From the NCBI GenBank assembly GCA_902798365.1, contig CADBWP010000014.1:1-37916 (forward strand): a stretch of DNA of 37,916 bases, in the 5' to 3' direction. The position numbers were made by a program, and so were the translations under genes. The notes under the pieces were generated by a model. It did not search any database. It had not been told where the DNA came from and was given only the letters and a program-made list of their open reading frames with translations. Positions within the stretch are counted from its first letter, which is position 1. Each line of letters opens with the position of its first letter. Positions 7,164 through 15,264 of this stretch are shown here, in pieces. This DNA is from an uncultured Ruminococcus sp. (GTDB lineage Bacteria; Bacillota; Clostridia; Oscillospirales; Acutalibacteraceae).

Positions 7164-9086
7164 ATGCCCGCACCCGGAAAAAGAAACATGCAGCCCCGCC
7201 CCAAGGTGAAGAACCCCAAACAGACCTTTGCGCGGCTTATGGGGCTGATATTCAGCCGCTACAAGGTTCACATGATATTCGTTTTTGTATGCATCATAGT
7301 CAGCGTGCTGGCAAGCGTTCAGGGCACGATGTTCATTAAGAACCTGTTTGACGACTACATTGCTCCCATGGTGACCCAAACGCAGAACGGCTTGCAGGCG
7401 GACTTCACCCCCCTGCTGCTCGCCATAGCCCGCGTGGCATGCTTTTATCTTATCGGCGCGGCAGCCACCTTTGTTCAGTCGCGCATAATGATAACCGTGA
7501 CCCAGGGCACCATGCGCGACCTGCGCTGCGACATCTTCCGCCACATGGAGAGCCTGCCCATAAAATACTTTGACACCCACGCACACGGCGACATTATGAG
7601 CGTATATACAAACGACGTGGATACTCTGCGCCAGATGATAAGCCAGAGCATGACTCAGGTGTTCTCGAGCGTTATAACTATCGCCGCCGTGCTGTTCAGC
7701 ATGTTCACCCTGAGCGTGCCGCTTACCCTGCTCACCCTTGCGATGGTGGCTGTGATGATGTTCGTCACAAAGACGCTCGCCTCAAAGAGCGGCAAATTCT
7801 TCCTCGCCCAGCAGACCGACCTCGGCAAAGAGAACGGCTATATCGAGGAGATGATGAAGGGTCAGAAGGTTGTAAAGGTATTCAACCACGAAAAGAAAAG
7901 CATTGAAGAGTTCAACGAGCTCAACGACCGTTTATTCCACAGCTCCTACAACGCCAACATGTTCGCCAACATTCTAATGCCCGTCAACGCGCGGCTGGGC
8001 GACCTGAGCTATGTTGTGTGCGCTATTGCGGGCAGCCTGCTTGCCATAGGCACCGTCGGCGCGGGGATATTTTCGCTGTCGCTGGGCGCGCTTGTAAGCT
8101 TTTTGAGCTTTAACAAGAGCTTTACCCAGCCCATAAACCAGGTGAGCCAGCAGTTTAACAGCATTGTTATGGCGCTTGCGGGCGCCGAGAGGATATTTGA
8201 CCTGCTCGACGAGAAGAGCGAGGAGGACAACGGCTATGTCACCCTTGTAAACGCCGAAATGCGCGACGGCAGGCTGTGCGAAACAAAGGAGCGCACGGGC
8301 ATGTGGGCGTGGAAGCACGTTCATCAGGCAACGGGCGAGGTCGAGTACAAGCCTCAGCGCGGAGCTCTTGTTATGGACGACGTTGACTTCGGCTACACCG
8401 ACGACAAGCTTGTGCTGCACAACATAGACATCTATGCCGAGCCAGGTCAGAAGATAGCCTTTGTAGGCTCCACCGGCGCAGGCAAAACCACCATAACCAA
8501 CCTGATCAACCGCTTTTACGACATTCAGGACGGCAAAATACGCTACGACGGCATCAACATAAACAAAATCAAAAAGAGCGACCTGCGCCGCTCGCTCGGC
8601 ATTGTTTTGCAGGAGACCAACCTGTTTTCCGACACGATCATGGAGAACATCCGCTACGGCAGGCTGGACGCCACCGACGATGAGGTCATAGAAGCCGCAA
8701 AGCTCGCCAACGCCGACAGCTTTATCCGCCAGCTGCCCGAGGGCTACAACACCAAAATATCCGCCGACGGCGGCAACCTGAGCCAGGGACAGCGGCAGAT
8801 GCTCGCCATTGCGCGCGCCGCTGTGGCAGACCCGCCCGCGCTTATTCTTGACGAGGCGACCAGCTCGATAGACACACGCACCGAAAAGATGGTTCAGGAC
8901 AGCATGGACAAACTGATGAAGGGACGAACCACCTTTGTTATAGCCCACCGCCTTTCCACGGTCAAAAACTCCGACTGCATCATGGTGCTGGAGCAGGGCA
9001 GGATTATTGAGCGCGGCACCCACGACAGGCTGATGGAGCAAAAGGGCAAATACTGGCAGCTCTACACGGGCGGAAGCGGAGAATAA
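7164..9086 (+). CDS. ABC exporter half-transporter, catalytic partner
   Basis: A 640-residue half-transporter, partner of the preceding gene (stop at 7161; ATG at 7164 preferred to GTG at 7158 because GGAGG lies nine bases ahead). It has a basic N-terminal tail, six membrane segments and a long linker (MWAWKHVHQATGEVEY) typical of YheH/LmrD-type subunits. Walker A is STGAGKTT (Lys441). Walker B ends ILDEAT with catalytic Glu564, and the switch His595 is in IAHRLST, so this subunit supplies the intact catalytic site. Its own signature is LSQGQ, off-consensus, as expected for this partner, while the other subunit supplies the good signature. The cargo is unknown. Confidence 0.93.
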   Translation: MPAPGKRNMQPRPKVKNPKQTFARLMGLIFSRYKVHMIFVFVCIIVSVLASVQGTMFIKNLFDDYIAPMVTQTQNGLQADFTPLLLAIARVACFYLIGAAATFVQSRIMITVTQGTMRDLRCDIFRHMESLPIKYFDTHAHGDIMSVYTNDVDTLRQMISQSMTQVFSSVITIAAVLFSMFTLSVPLTLLTLAMVAVMMFVTKTLASKSGKFFLAQQTDLGKENGYIEEMMKGQKVVKVFNHEKKSIEEFNELNDRLFHSSYNANMFANILMPVNARLGDLSYVVCAIAGSLLAIGTVGAGIFSLSLGALVSFLSFNKSFTQPINQVSQQFNSIVMALAGAERIFDLLDEKSEEDNGYVTLVNAEMRDGRLCETKERTGMWAWKHVHQATGEVEYKPQRGALVMDDVDFGYTDDKLVLHNIDIYAEPGQKIAFVGSTGAGKTTITNLINRFYDIQDGKIRYDGININKIKKSDLRRSLGIVLQETNLFSDTIMENIRYGRLDATDDEVIEAAKLANADSFIRQLPEGYNTKISADGGNLSQGQRQMLAIARAAVADPPALILDEATSSIDTRTEKMVQDSMDKLMKGRTTFVIAHRLSTVKNSDCIMVLEQGRIIERGTHDRLMEQKGKYWQLYTGGSGE

Positions 9087-9106
9087 AGATTTAACAAAAA
9101 TATTCC

Positions 9107-9135
9107 TTGCAGACCCGGGTTTTTTATGCTATCAT
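9107..9135 (+). promoter_or_regulatory. Promoter of the acyltransferase/glycosyltransferase gene
   Basis: TTGCAG, 17 bases, TATCAT, followed 34 bases later by the ATG with AAAGGAGA. No strong terminator separates it from the exporter genes, so read-through is also possible. Confidence 0.55.
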
Positions 9136-9169
9136 ATAGACTGCACATGTTACGCAAAGGAGATGCCGT

Positions 9170-12100
9170 ATGGATGTAAAAAAATTAGAACGGCGCGACA
9201 GCTCGCTTGACATAATACGAATTGTCGCGGTGTTCCTTGTAATGTCGGTGCACTTTTTTCTGCACGCATACTCTTACGACCCGTCTATAGGCGGCTACAG
9301 CGGCTTTTACTACCTCACGGTTGAGGGCTTGGGTCCCATTGAGGGCATAGTGAGAGCCATAAGCGAGGGAAACCCCGACCTGCTGCACGGTCCGCTTATG
9401 TTCCTGATGATAATGATGCGCACGCTGTTTGCGACCTGTGTGCCGCTGTTTATCATTCTGACGGGATATTTGATGAGCAAGAAAACGCTCAGCCGCAGCT
9501 ATTACAAGGGAATAAGGCGCACGCTGATAATATTTGCGCTGATTTCAATTATCTGCATTATTTACAAGGCGATACACAACAATCAGCTTGCGCGCAACGC
9601 TTTTTATTCCTTTAACATTGAAACGCTGTTTGATCAGCTGACAAACACGGCAAAGCTTGAGCTGAAAAGCTTTGTGCTGGGCATACTCGACTTTTCGGGA
9701 GCCAACTACTCCTGGTATGTAGAGATGTACATAGGGCTGTTCTTGCTTGCGCCCTTTCTCAACCTCGCCTACGGCAAGCTGAAAAGCAAGCGTCAGAAGC
9801 AGGTGTTGGTGGCAACGCTTGTCTTCATTGCCATTTTGCCCTCTATAGTAAACTCGTTCAGCTTTCAGACCGCAACATGGTGGGACAATCCTCTTGAAAA
9901 GGACACCCCCCTGCAAAAGCTTATCCCCTCGTTCTGGATGGGCGCTCTGTACCCCGTAGCCTACTACTTTACGGGAGCGTACATCCGCGAATACGGCATA
10001 AGGCTCAAAACCCGCTCTATGCTGCCGCTGTTCTTTATTTCGCTGTTTTTGTTCTCGGCGTTCAACATGTGGCGCAGCTGGGGCGACAAGTTCCAGTCGG
10101 GAAGCTGGGTTTACTGGTACGGAATAGAACCGTATCTGTTGTCTGTGATGATATTCACCATGCTCAAACGCATAAAGACAGACAACCTGAAGCCCGCGGT
10201 GCGGATGGGACTGTACAAGGTCTCCGACCTTACCTTCGGCATGTATCTTATCAGCTTTGTTTTTGACGAGCTGATTTATGAGCAGCTTAACAAAAACGTG
10301 GCTTCGATGTATGACAAGCTGCCGTATTACTTTGTTACCGTGCCCCTCTGCTTTATTCTCTCGCTGGCGGCTTCGTGGCTGATAACCGCGGCTGCAAAGG
10401 GAATTATAATTCTGTACGAGAAATTAAAATTGTTCATAGCCAAGCAAAAAGAAGCCGACAACGGCTTGTTCTGGCAGGACTTCGCGTTTGCCGCGCTGTT
10501 TCTTATGGTGCTGCTGTTCTCGCTGTGGAAATGCGGCTACGGCTACGGCGGCAACGACGAATCGTTCTATCTTACCATTCCGCGCAGGCTCACCATGGGC
10601 GACTCGCTGTTTGTGGATGAGTGGAACCTCAGCCAGCTTTCGTCCTACCTGCTGGTGCCGTTTGTGTGGGTGTTCCGCACGATAACGGGCTCCACAACGG
10701 GCATCGTGCTGGCGGCGCGCGTGTTCTATGTGTTCATTCACGGCGCAGCGTCTGTGCTTATATACACCAAGCTTCGCAAGCGCGGCTTTGTAACCGTGTT
10801 TGCCGCCGCGTTCTTCTTCCTTTACACCCCGTTCAATATTATGGCGCTCAGCTATGACTCTATGGGCGTGGGTCTGGTCGCGCTGGCAGGCGTGCTTCTC
10901 GCCACGGCGGACTACACCAAAAAGCTACAGCTTATTTTCAGCGGAGCCGCCTTTGCGGGCGCCGTGCTGTGTTGCCCCTATCTTGCCGCCGTTTATGCGG
11001 TGTTCGGCGTGTGTGTGGGAATACATTACATAATCAAAAAGGGCTTGCACAAGGAGCCTAAGTTCGTTCTTATGAGCGACATGTTCGGTATAAAAAGCTT
11101 TTTGTTCTTTACCGCAGGCGTAAGCATAATGGCGGCGCTGTTCCTGCTGTTCACCCTTCCGGGCGCGGGAATAAGCGGAATTATCGAAAACCTGCCCTAC
11201 ATGCTCAACGATCCGCAGCATCCGCCCGTTGAGTTCTGGGAAAGGTTCGGTCACTTCTTCAAAACCATATTCTACAACGAAGGCCACTTCAAGTACGCCG
11301 TATATGCCTACTGCGCGATGGCGCTGGTCATGCTTATCGACCGCAAAAGAAAGCTTCACCGCTCGGTGTATCTCAGCGTTACGGCAGGCATAGTTATCTA
11401 CAACTACATTCTTCTGGTGTCAAAGCTGCACTCCACCACCTACAACTCGGTGATGTTCCCGCTTGTGTTCATCGGAATAACCGCTTATGTGCTGTGCGAT
11501 AACAAGCCGAGGGAGTTCTTTGCCGGGGTGTTCATGCTCGGAATATTCTACTCCTTCTGCGCCTACTATGTTTCAAACCAGTACTTCTACATCATCTCGA
11601 TGGCGTTTGCGGCGACCAACCTCGCAAGCTTCGTGTTCCTTGCACAGCTTCTGCGCGAAATGAAGGAAAGCCCCGACAACATCACCTATGCGGTGTGGAT
11701 AAAGCGCCTCAGCTTTTTGCTTGTTGCGGTTGTGCTTACATTGCAGGGCGCCTTCCAATGGGGCGCAAAGGCGCGTCATTGCTTCTGGGACGGCGAGCCT
11801 AAGACCCTGACCGCCGAGATAACCGACGGTCCCGCCGCGGGCATAAAGACCAACGAAACCAACCGCAAAGGCTACAACGATATCCTCAGCGACCTCAGTT
11901 ATTTTGACGACATCGAGGACGAGCGCGTGCTGCTGATGACCGATCGCACCTGGACATATCTTGCGGTCGATCTGCCCTACGGCACATATTCGGCATGGCT
12001 GGCAGGCGAAAACCAAAACACGGTGGATCGCCTTAAGCTGTTCTACAGCCTTAACCCCGAGCTTAAGCCGAGGTACATCTATGTGCCCCGTGATTCCAAG

Positions 12101-12190
12101 TGGGATTTTGCCACCCTTATCCCCCAGCTGACGGCGATGGGCTACAACCCGAAGAACCTTACCTACGGATATGTTTTTGAAAAAAGATAG
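9170..12190 (+). CDS. Acyltransferase-3 / GT-C-like glycosyltransferase fusion membrane protein
   Basis: A 1006-residue polytopic membrane protein with two parts. Residues about 8-410 form an acyltransferase-3 domain (start RRDSSLDIIRIVAVFLVMSVHFF, with the conserved N-terminal Arg and membrane His), the family that acetylates or succinylates surface sugars. Residues about 437-850 are a second block of about ten membrane helices. It opens with an outward loop GGNDESFYLTIPRR (Asp463, Glu464), like the acidic catalytic loop of GT-C glycosyltransferases (GT39/GT83, PMT_2 type), which use lipid-phosphate sugars. A soluble tail follows (about 865-1006). A single enzyme may thus glycosylate and acylate a surface polymer or lipid. 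The AT3 call is firm; the GT-C call rests on fold-like features. RBS is AAAGGAGA. A strong terminator follows. Confidence 0.82.
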   Translation: MDVKKLERRDSSLDIIRIVAVFLVMSVHFFLHAYSYDPSIGGYSGFYYLTVEGLGPIEGIVRAISEGNPDLLHGPLMFLMIMMRTLFATCVPLFIILTGYLMSKKTLSRSYYKGIRRTLIIFALISIICIIYKAIHNNQLARNAFYSFNIETLFDQLTNTAKLELKSFVLGILDFSGANYSWYVEMYIGLFLLAPFLNLAYGKLKSKRQKQVLVATLVFIAILPSIVNSFSFQTATWWDNPLEKDTPLQKLIPSFWMGALYPVAYYFTGAYIREYGIRLKTRSMLPLFFISLFLFSAFNMWRSWGDKFQSGSWVYWYGIEPYLLSVMIFTMLKRIKTDNLKPAVRMGLYKVSDLTFGMYLISFVFDELIYEQLNKNVASMYDKLPYYFVTVPLCFILSLAASWLITAAAKGIIILYEKLKLFIAKQKEADNGLFWQDFAFAALFLMVLLFSLWKCGYGYGGNDESFYLTIPRRLTMGDSLFVDEWNLSQLSSYLLVPFVWVFRTITGSTTGIVLAARVFYVFIHGAASVLIYTKLRKRGFVTVFAAAFFFLYTPFNIMALSYDSMGVGLVALAGVLLATADYTKKLQLIFSGAAFAGAVLCCPYLAAVYAVFGVCVGIHYIIKKGLHKEPKFVLMSDMFGIKSFLFFTAGVSIMAALFLLFTLPGAGISGIIENLPYMLNDPQHPPVEFWERFGHFFKTIFYNEGHFKYAVYAYCAMALVMLIDRKRKLHRSVYLSVTAGIVIYNYILLVSKLHSTTYNSVMFPLVFIGITAYVLCDNKPREFFAGVFMLGIFYSFCAYYVSNQYFYIISMAFAATNLASFVFLAQLLREMKESPDNITYAVWIKRLSFLLVAVVLTLQGAFQWGAKARHCFWDGEPKTLTAEITDGPAAGIKTNETNRKGYNDILSDLSYFDDIEDERVLLMTDRTWTYLAVDLPYGTYSAWLAGENQNTVDRLKLFYSLNPELKPRYIYVPRDSKWDFATLIPQLTAMGYNPKNLTYGYVFEKR

Positions 12191-12213
12191 TTTTTGATAT
12201 TTATGAGTTTGCT

Positions 12214-12252
12214 CGGTCGGGAAGACAGGTTTTCTTCCCGACCGGGTTTTTT
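12214..12252 (+). terminator. Strong Rho-independent terminator
   Basis: Perfect 12-bp stem CGGTCGGGAAGA/TCTTCCCGACCG with a seven-base loop, then six T. It ends the exporter/acyltransferase region. Confidence 0.92.
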
Positions 12253-12256
12253 AAAA

Positions 12257-12289
12257 TTGAGAATTGAGAATTGAAGAATTGAGAATTGA
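12257..12289. repeat. Short tandem repeat, TTGAGAA heptamers
   Basis: Four and a half units (TTGAGAA, TTGAGAA, TTGAAGAA, TTGAGAA, TTGA) directly after the terminator, in a 246-base gap before the alarmone synthetase. A similar AATTGAAAATTGAGG stretch occurs inside the MITE-like element at 29460-29627. Such repeats can mark old insertion points. No function is evident. Confidence 0.7.
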
Positions 12290-12345
12290 TGACAGCTTTG
12301 AAAAACATACTCTTAAAAACCAAATCAACGTGAGCTTTCTTTCTC

Positions 12346-12374
12346 TTGATATTTTTGCACAAAGAAAGTATAAT
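12346..12374 (+). promoter_or_regulatory. Promoter of the alarmone synthetase/two-component operon
   Basis: TTGATA, 17 bases, TATAAT. Transcription should begin near 12381, which rules out a useful start at the GTG at 12383 and points to ATG 12437. Confidence 0.85.
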
Positions 12375-12436
12375 AATCGGTAGTGATTTCCCGTGCTGTT
12401 TCGCGGGGACGTACCGCTATTTCGGAGGATATGGAT

Positions 12437-13045
12437 ATGAATCAGAACGACTTGCTGTTTTACGGGGAATATGCACCGCGGCTTGAGGAGATAAAAAGCC
12501 TGGTGCTAAGCGAGATAGGCGCGATACTCGGCAGCCTCGGCTCCGATTCCGAGACCGCCGTGGCGGAGCATATAAAATGCCGCATAAAGGGCTGTGACAG
12601 CCTTAAGGAAAAGCTGCGCCGCAAGGGACACGAGGAGACGGCGGAAAGCGGACTTATAAACGTTTCGGATATTGTGGGCGCAAGGGTGGTGACGCATTTT
12701 ATCGGCGACATCTACACGGTGTATGATCTGATAAAGCAATGCCCGCGCTGGCGCGTAGTGAGGGTAAAGGACTACATAGCGAACATCAAGCCCAACGGTT
12801 ACCGCAGCCTGCATTTAAACGTAGCTCTCCCCTTCGGCGTCGGCGGAATAGACGAGATAAGGGCAGAAATACAGCTTCGCACCATTGCCATGGACTGCTG
12901 GGCGAGCCTTGAGCACCAGCTTAAATACAAGAAGAACGTCAAAAACACCGCGCTGATCGTGGAGGAGCTTAAGCGCTGCGCCGACGAGATGGCTTCTACC
13001 GATCTGTCCATGCAGACTATCCGCGACTTGATTATGAGGGGTTGA
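12437..13045 (+). CDS. Small alarmone synthetase, RelQ/YjbM-type GTP pyrophosphokinase
   Basis: A cytosolic 202-residue synthetase that transfers pyrophosphate from ATP to GDP/GTP to make (p)ppGpp. It is a single RelA/SpoT synthetase domain with no HD hydrolase, TGS or ACT part. Diagnostic stretches are NVSDIVGARVVTHFIGDIY, NGYRSLHLNV and AEIQLRTIAMDCWASLEHQ (with the catalytic Glu before IQLRT), then LKYKK. The length matches RelQ (about 210). The start is ATG 12437, eight bases after GGAGG; an ATG two codons earlier is too close. It has its own promoter and its stop overlaps the ribosome-binding region of the response regulator, so it is made together with a two-component system. The signal that system senses is unknown. 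Confidence 0.92.
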   Translation: MNQNDLLFYGEYAPRLEEIKSLVLSEIGAILGSLGSDSETAVAEHIKCRIKGCDSLKEKLRRKGHEETAESGLINVSDIVGARVVTHFIGDIYTVYDLIKQCPRWRVVRVKDYIANIKPNGYRSLHLNVALPFGVGGIDEIRAEIQLRTIAMDCWASLEHQLKYKKNVKNTALIVEELKRCADEMASTDLSMQTIRDLIMRG

Positions 13046-13050
13046 CAGCA

Positions 13051-13719
13051 ATGAAGATACTTTACGCCGAGGACGAGCGGCAGCTTTCGGTCGCCGTTAC
13101 CGAGATACTAAAAATGGAGGGCTTTACCGTTACGCCCGTCTATGACGGACGCGAGGCTATGGACGCCCTGAACAACGATTACTTTGACGCGGTGGTGCTC
13201 GATATTATGATGCCCGTTATGAGCGGCATAGAGGTTTTGAGGGAGATGCGCAAAAGCGGAAACCACACCTCGGTGCTTATGCTTACGGCAAAGGCGGCCA
13301 CCGACGACCGCATAGCCGGACTGAGCGAGGGCGCAGATGATTACCTTGCAAAGCCCTTTGCCATGAAGGAGCTTGTCGCGCGCCTGCGATCGCTGCTCAG
13401 GCGGCAAAACGACTACCGCCATTCGGTGCTGAAATATGCGAACATAGAGCTGGATTCAAATTCCGGCGAGCTTAAATCGGACAAGGGCAGCCTGCGGCTG
13501 AACAACACCGAGACGGAGCTGCTTGAGTTTTTTATTCGCAACGCGGGCGACCGATACACCGCCGAGCAGCTGAACAGCATGGTGTGGAACGGAAGTGAAA
13601 CGCCCGAAAAGGCTGAGCTGTATGTTTTTTATCTTAAAAACAAGCTGAGGCAGATACACTCAGACGCAGAGATGAAAATTGACGGAAGCCTTTATTCGCT
13701 GGGAGAGAACGCAAAATGA
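13051..13719 (+). CDS. OmpR/PhoB-family response regulator
   Basis: A 222-residue DNA-binding regulator. The receiver domain (1-120) has the phosphorylation site Asp51 in VVLDIMMP, Thr79 in LMLTAK and Lys101 in LAKPF. The C-terminal winged-helix domain (about 130-220; NNTETELLEFFIRNAGDRYTAEQL...) is somewhat divergent. ATG 13051 is preferred to the TTG three codons earlier because GAGGGG stands nine bases ahead, inside the end of the synthetase gene. It overlaps the kinase gene by four bases (ATGA). The target genes are not visible here; an autoregulatory site was not recognised. Confidence 0.93.
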   Translation: MKILYAEDERQLSVAVTEILKMEGFTVTPVYDGREAMDALNNDYFDAVVLDIMMPVMSGIEVLREMRKSGNHTSVLMLTAKAATDDRIAGLSEGADDYLAKPFAMKELVARLRSLLRRQNDYRHSVLKYANIELDSNSGELKSDKGSLRLNNTETELLEFFIRNAGDRYTAEQLNSMVWNGSETPEKAELYVFYLKNKLRQIHSDAEMKIDGSLYSLGENAK

Positions 13720-14960
13720 AAAAGCTGCGCAGAAAAATAGTGTTGGGCGTATTGGTTTCCGCCACGGTTGTCTTTACCCTGACTGTAATAATCGCCGGGA
13801 TCGCGCTTAGTATTCAGGTCATACGCCGTGCCGATTCCCTGACATCTCTTATACAGAATTTCAAAGGCGATATAACCGAGATAATGGATTACCGCAACAG
13901 CAACAAGCCTCTGCCTTTCAACTATTACTTCGGAGACGAAACCCTGTACAGACTGAGATTCTTTACCGTAAAATATGACGATAACGGCGCGCATTGCGAC
14001 CTGTCGCACATCGCCTCGGTAGGCATGGAGGAAGCGGTTTCAATGGCGGACAAGGTGATGACAAAGAGAACCGAGACAGGCACCCTAAACGGATACCGCT
14101 ACAGGATAAGCCGCGAGGATCAGCTTGTTATTTTTCTTGACAACTCCGACGAGATGGGCACCCTTGAACAGCAGATCCTTTTGCTGATACCCGTCGCGCT
14201 GTTTTTTGTGCTGACGATAACGTTGTTTTTCTGGTTTTTGTCAAAGCGAATAGTAAGACCGTTTGAGGAAAACTCGCTTATGCAAAAGCAGTTCATCACC
14301 GACGCCAGCCACGAGCTTAAAACACCGCTTGCAATTATTTCGGCAAACGCCGAGGTGCTCGCCTACAAGGACGGCGAAAACGAATGGATAAACAACATAA
14401 CCTCTCAGGTGGAGCGCGTCAGCGTGCTTGTAAACGAGCTGCTCACCCTTAACCGCCTTGAGGAGGTTGAAGAAATATCCGATATCGAACAGGTGAACAT
14501 CAGCGGCATGACCTCTGCCGCCGCTGATAGCTTTGAAGCGGTGTTCGCCGGCAAGAGCGCACGGCTTAAGCGCAATATCGAAAAGGATGTTCTCATTTAC
14601 GGCAATTCCGCGCAGCTTGAGCGGCTTATCTCCGTGCTTATCGAAAACGCGTCCAAGTATGTGAGCGAAAACGGCGAGGTAAGTATCTCGGTGCTCAAAA
14701 GCCAGCGCCACACCTATCTTTCGGTATATAACACCTGCGAGGTAGATAAAGACATAGATTACACGCACCTGTTTGAACGCTTTTATCGCCCCGACGCCTC
14801 GCGCACCTCAAAAACGGGCGGTCACGGCGTGGGACTGAGCATTGCAAAAAGGATTGTTGTACTGCACAACGGCAGCATTGAGGCTGTGCCGAACGAAACC
14901 GGACTGTCCTTCAACGTAAAGCTGCCCAACAAGCTGAGAATAAGAAAAAAGAAGCACTGA
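13716..14960 (+). CDS. Membrane sensor histidine kinase, partner of the upstream regulator
   Basis: A 414-residue class I kinase. It has a basic start, membrane segment 1 (about 8-35), an outside sensor domain of about 115 residues, membrane segment 2 (about 164-186), a short linker, then the DHp box FITDASHELKTPLAI with His199. The ATPase domain follows, with N-box LERLISVLIENASKY, FERFYRPD and the G2 loop GGHGVGLSIAKRI. The usual DxGxG box is replaced by VYNTCEVDKD, as in other kinases with a V-N-T-G/C-type motif, so activity is still expected. The sensor domain matches no ligand domain I recognise. It is translationally coupled to the regulator and followed by a terminator. Confidence 0.92.
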   Translation: MKKLRRKIVLGVLVSATVVFTLTVIIAGIALSIQVIRRADSLTSLIQNFKGDITEIMDYRNSNKPLPFNYYFGDETLYRLRFFTVKYDDNGAHCDLSHIASVGMEEAVSMADKVMTKRTETGTLNGYRYRISREDQLVIFLDNSDEMGTLEQQILLLIPVALFFVLTITLFFWFLSKRIVRPFEENSLMQKQFITDASHELKTPLAIISANAEVLAYKDGENEWINNITSQVERVSVLVNELLTLNRLEEVEEISDIEQVNISGMTSAAADSFEAVFAGKSARLKRNIEKDVLIYGNSAQLERLISVLIENASKYVSENGEVSISVLKSQRHTYLSVYNTCEVDKDIDYTHLFERFYRPDASRTSKTGGHGVGLSIAKRIVVLHNGSIEAVPNETGLSFNVKLPNKLRIRKKKH

Positions 14961-14965
14961 GTTTT

Positions 14966-15006
14966 ATGCATTTCCGCTGCCCGGCACGGCGGAGATGCAT
15001 TTTTTT
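14966..15006 (+). terminator. Terminator after the two-component operon
   Basis: A long hairpin with outer stem ATGCAT/ATGCAT and inner TTCCGC/GCGGAG, followed by six T. The rest of the 304-base gap to RNase J holds only the RNase J promoter and leader. Confidence 0.85.
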
Positions 15007-15106
15007 AATTCTTTACATGCTCGGCATAATAACGAATAATCATCTGATGTTTTGTGGGTTTTGCACAAAGTTATTTACGGCGCACAGAATCCCCCTGCGA
15101 AACTCC

Positions 15107-15135
15107 TTGACGTATCGGTCATTTTGAGGTAAAAT
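15107..15135 (+). promoter_or_regulatory. Promoter of the RNase J operon
   Basis: TTGACG, 17 bases, TAAAAT. It gives a leader of about 120 bases before the RNase J start and probably also serves the downstream gdpP-rplI-dnaB genes, as no terminator follows until 24.8 kb. Confidence 0.7.
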
Positions 15136-15151
15136 GTATTAAATATGTAAA

Positions 15152-15172
15152 ATAGGGGTTAGTGTTCCCTAT
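15152..15172 (+). promoter_or_regulatory. Hairpin near the 5' end of the RNase J leader
   Basis: ATAGGG/CCCTAT, a perfect 6-bp stem with a nine-base loop about ten bases from the predicted transcript start. RNase J is a 5' exonuclease, so a 5' hairpin could protect or autoregulate its own message. This is inference only. Confidence 0.4.
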
Positions 15173-15264
15173 CAGCATAAAATGAACGGCTCGGTACCAA
15201 ATCCGCAGACGCGGTAATTATATAATTGAACGGAAAAATCTACAAAACACGGAGGTATTTTTGA

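Noticed and set aside
12383-12436. Longer N-terminus of the alarmone synthetase from GTG 12383
   Set aside because: It is only two bases from the predicted transcript start and ATG 12437 has a perfect GGAGG.
13716-14960. Histidine kinase as a catalytically dead pseudokinase because the DxGxG box is missing
   Set aside because: Many active kinases of this subgroup have a V-N-T-type loop there, and the H, N and G2 boxes are intact.
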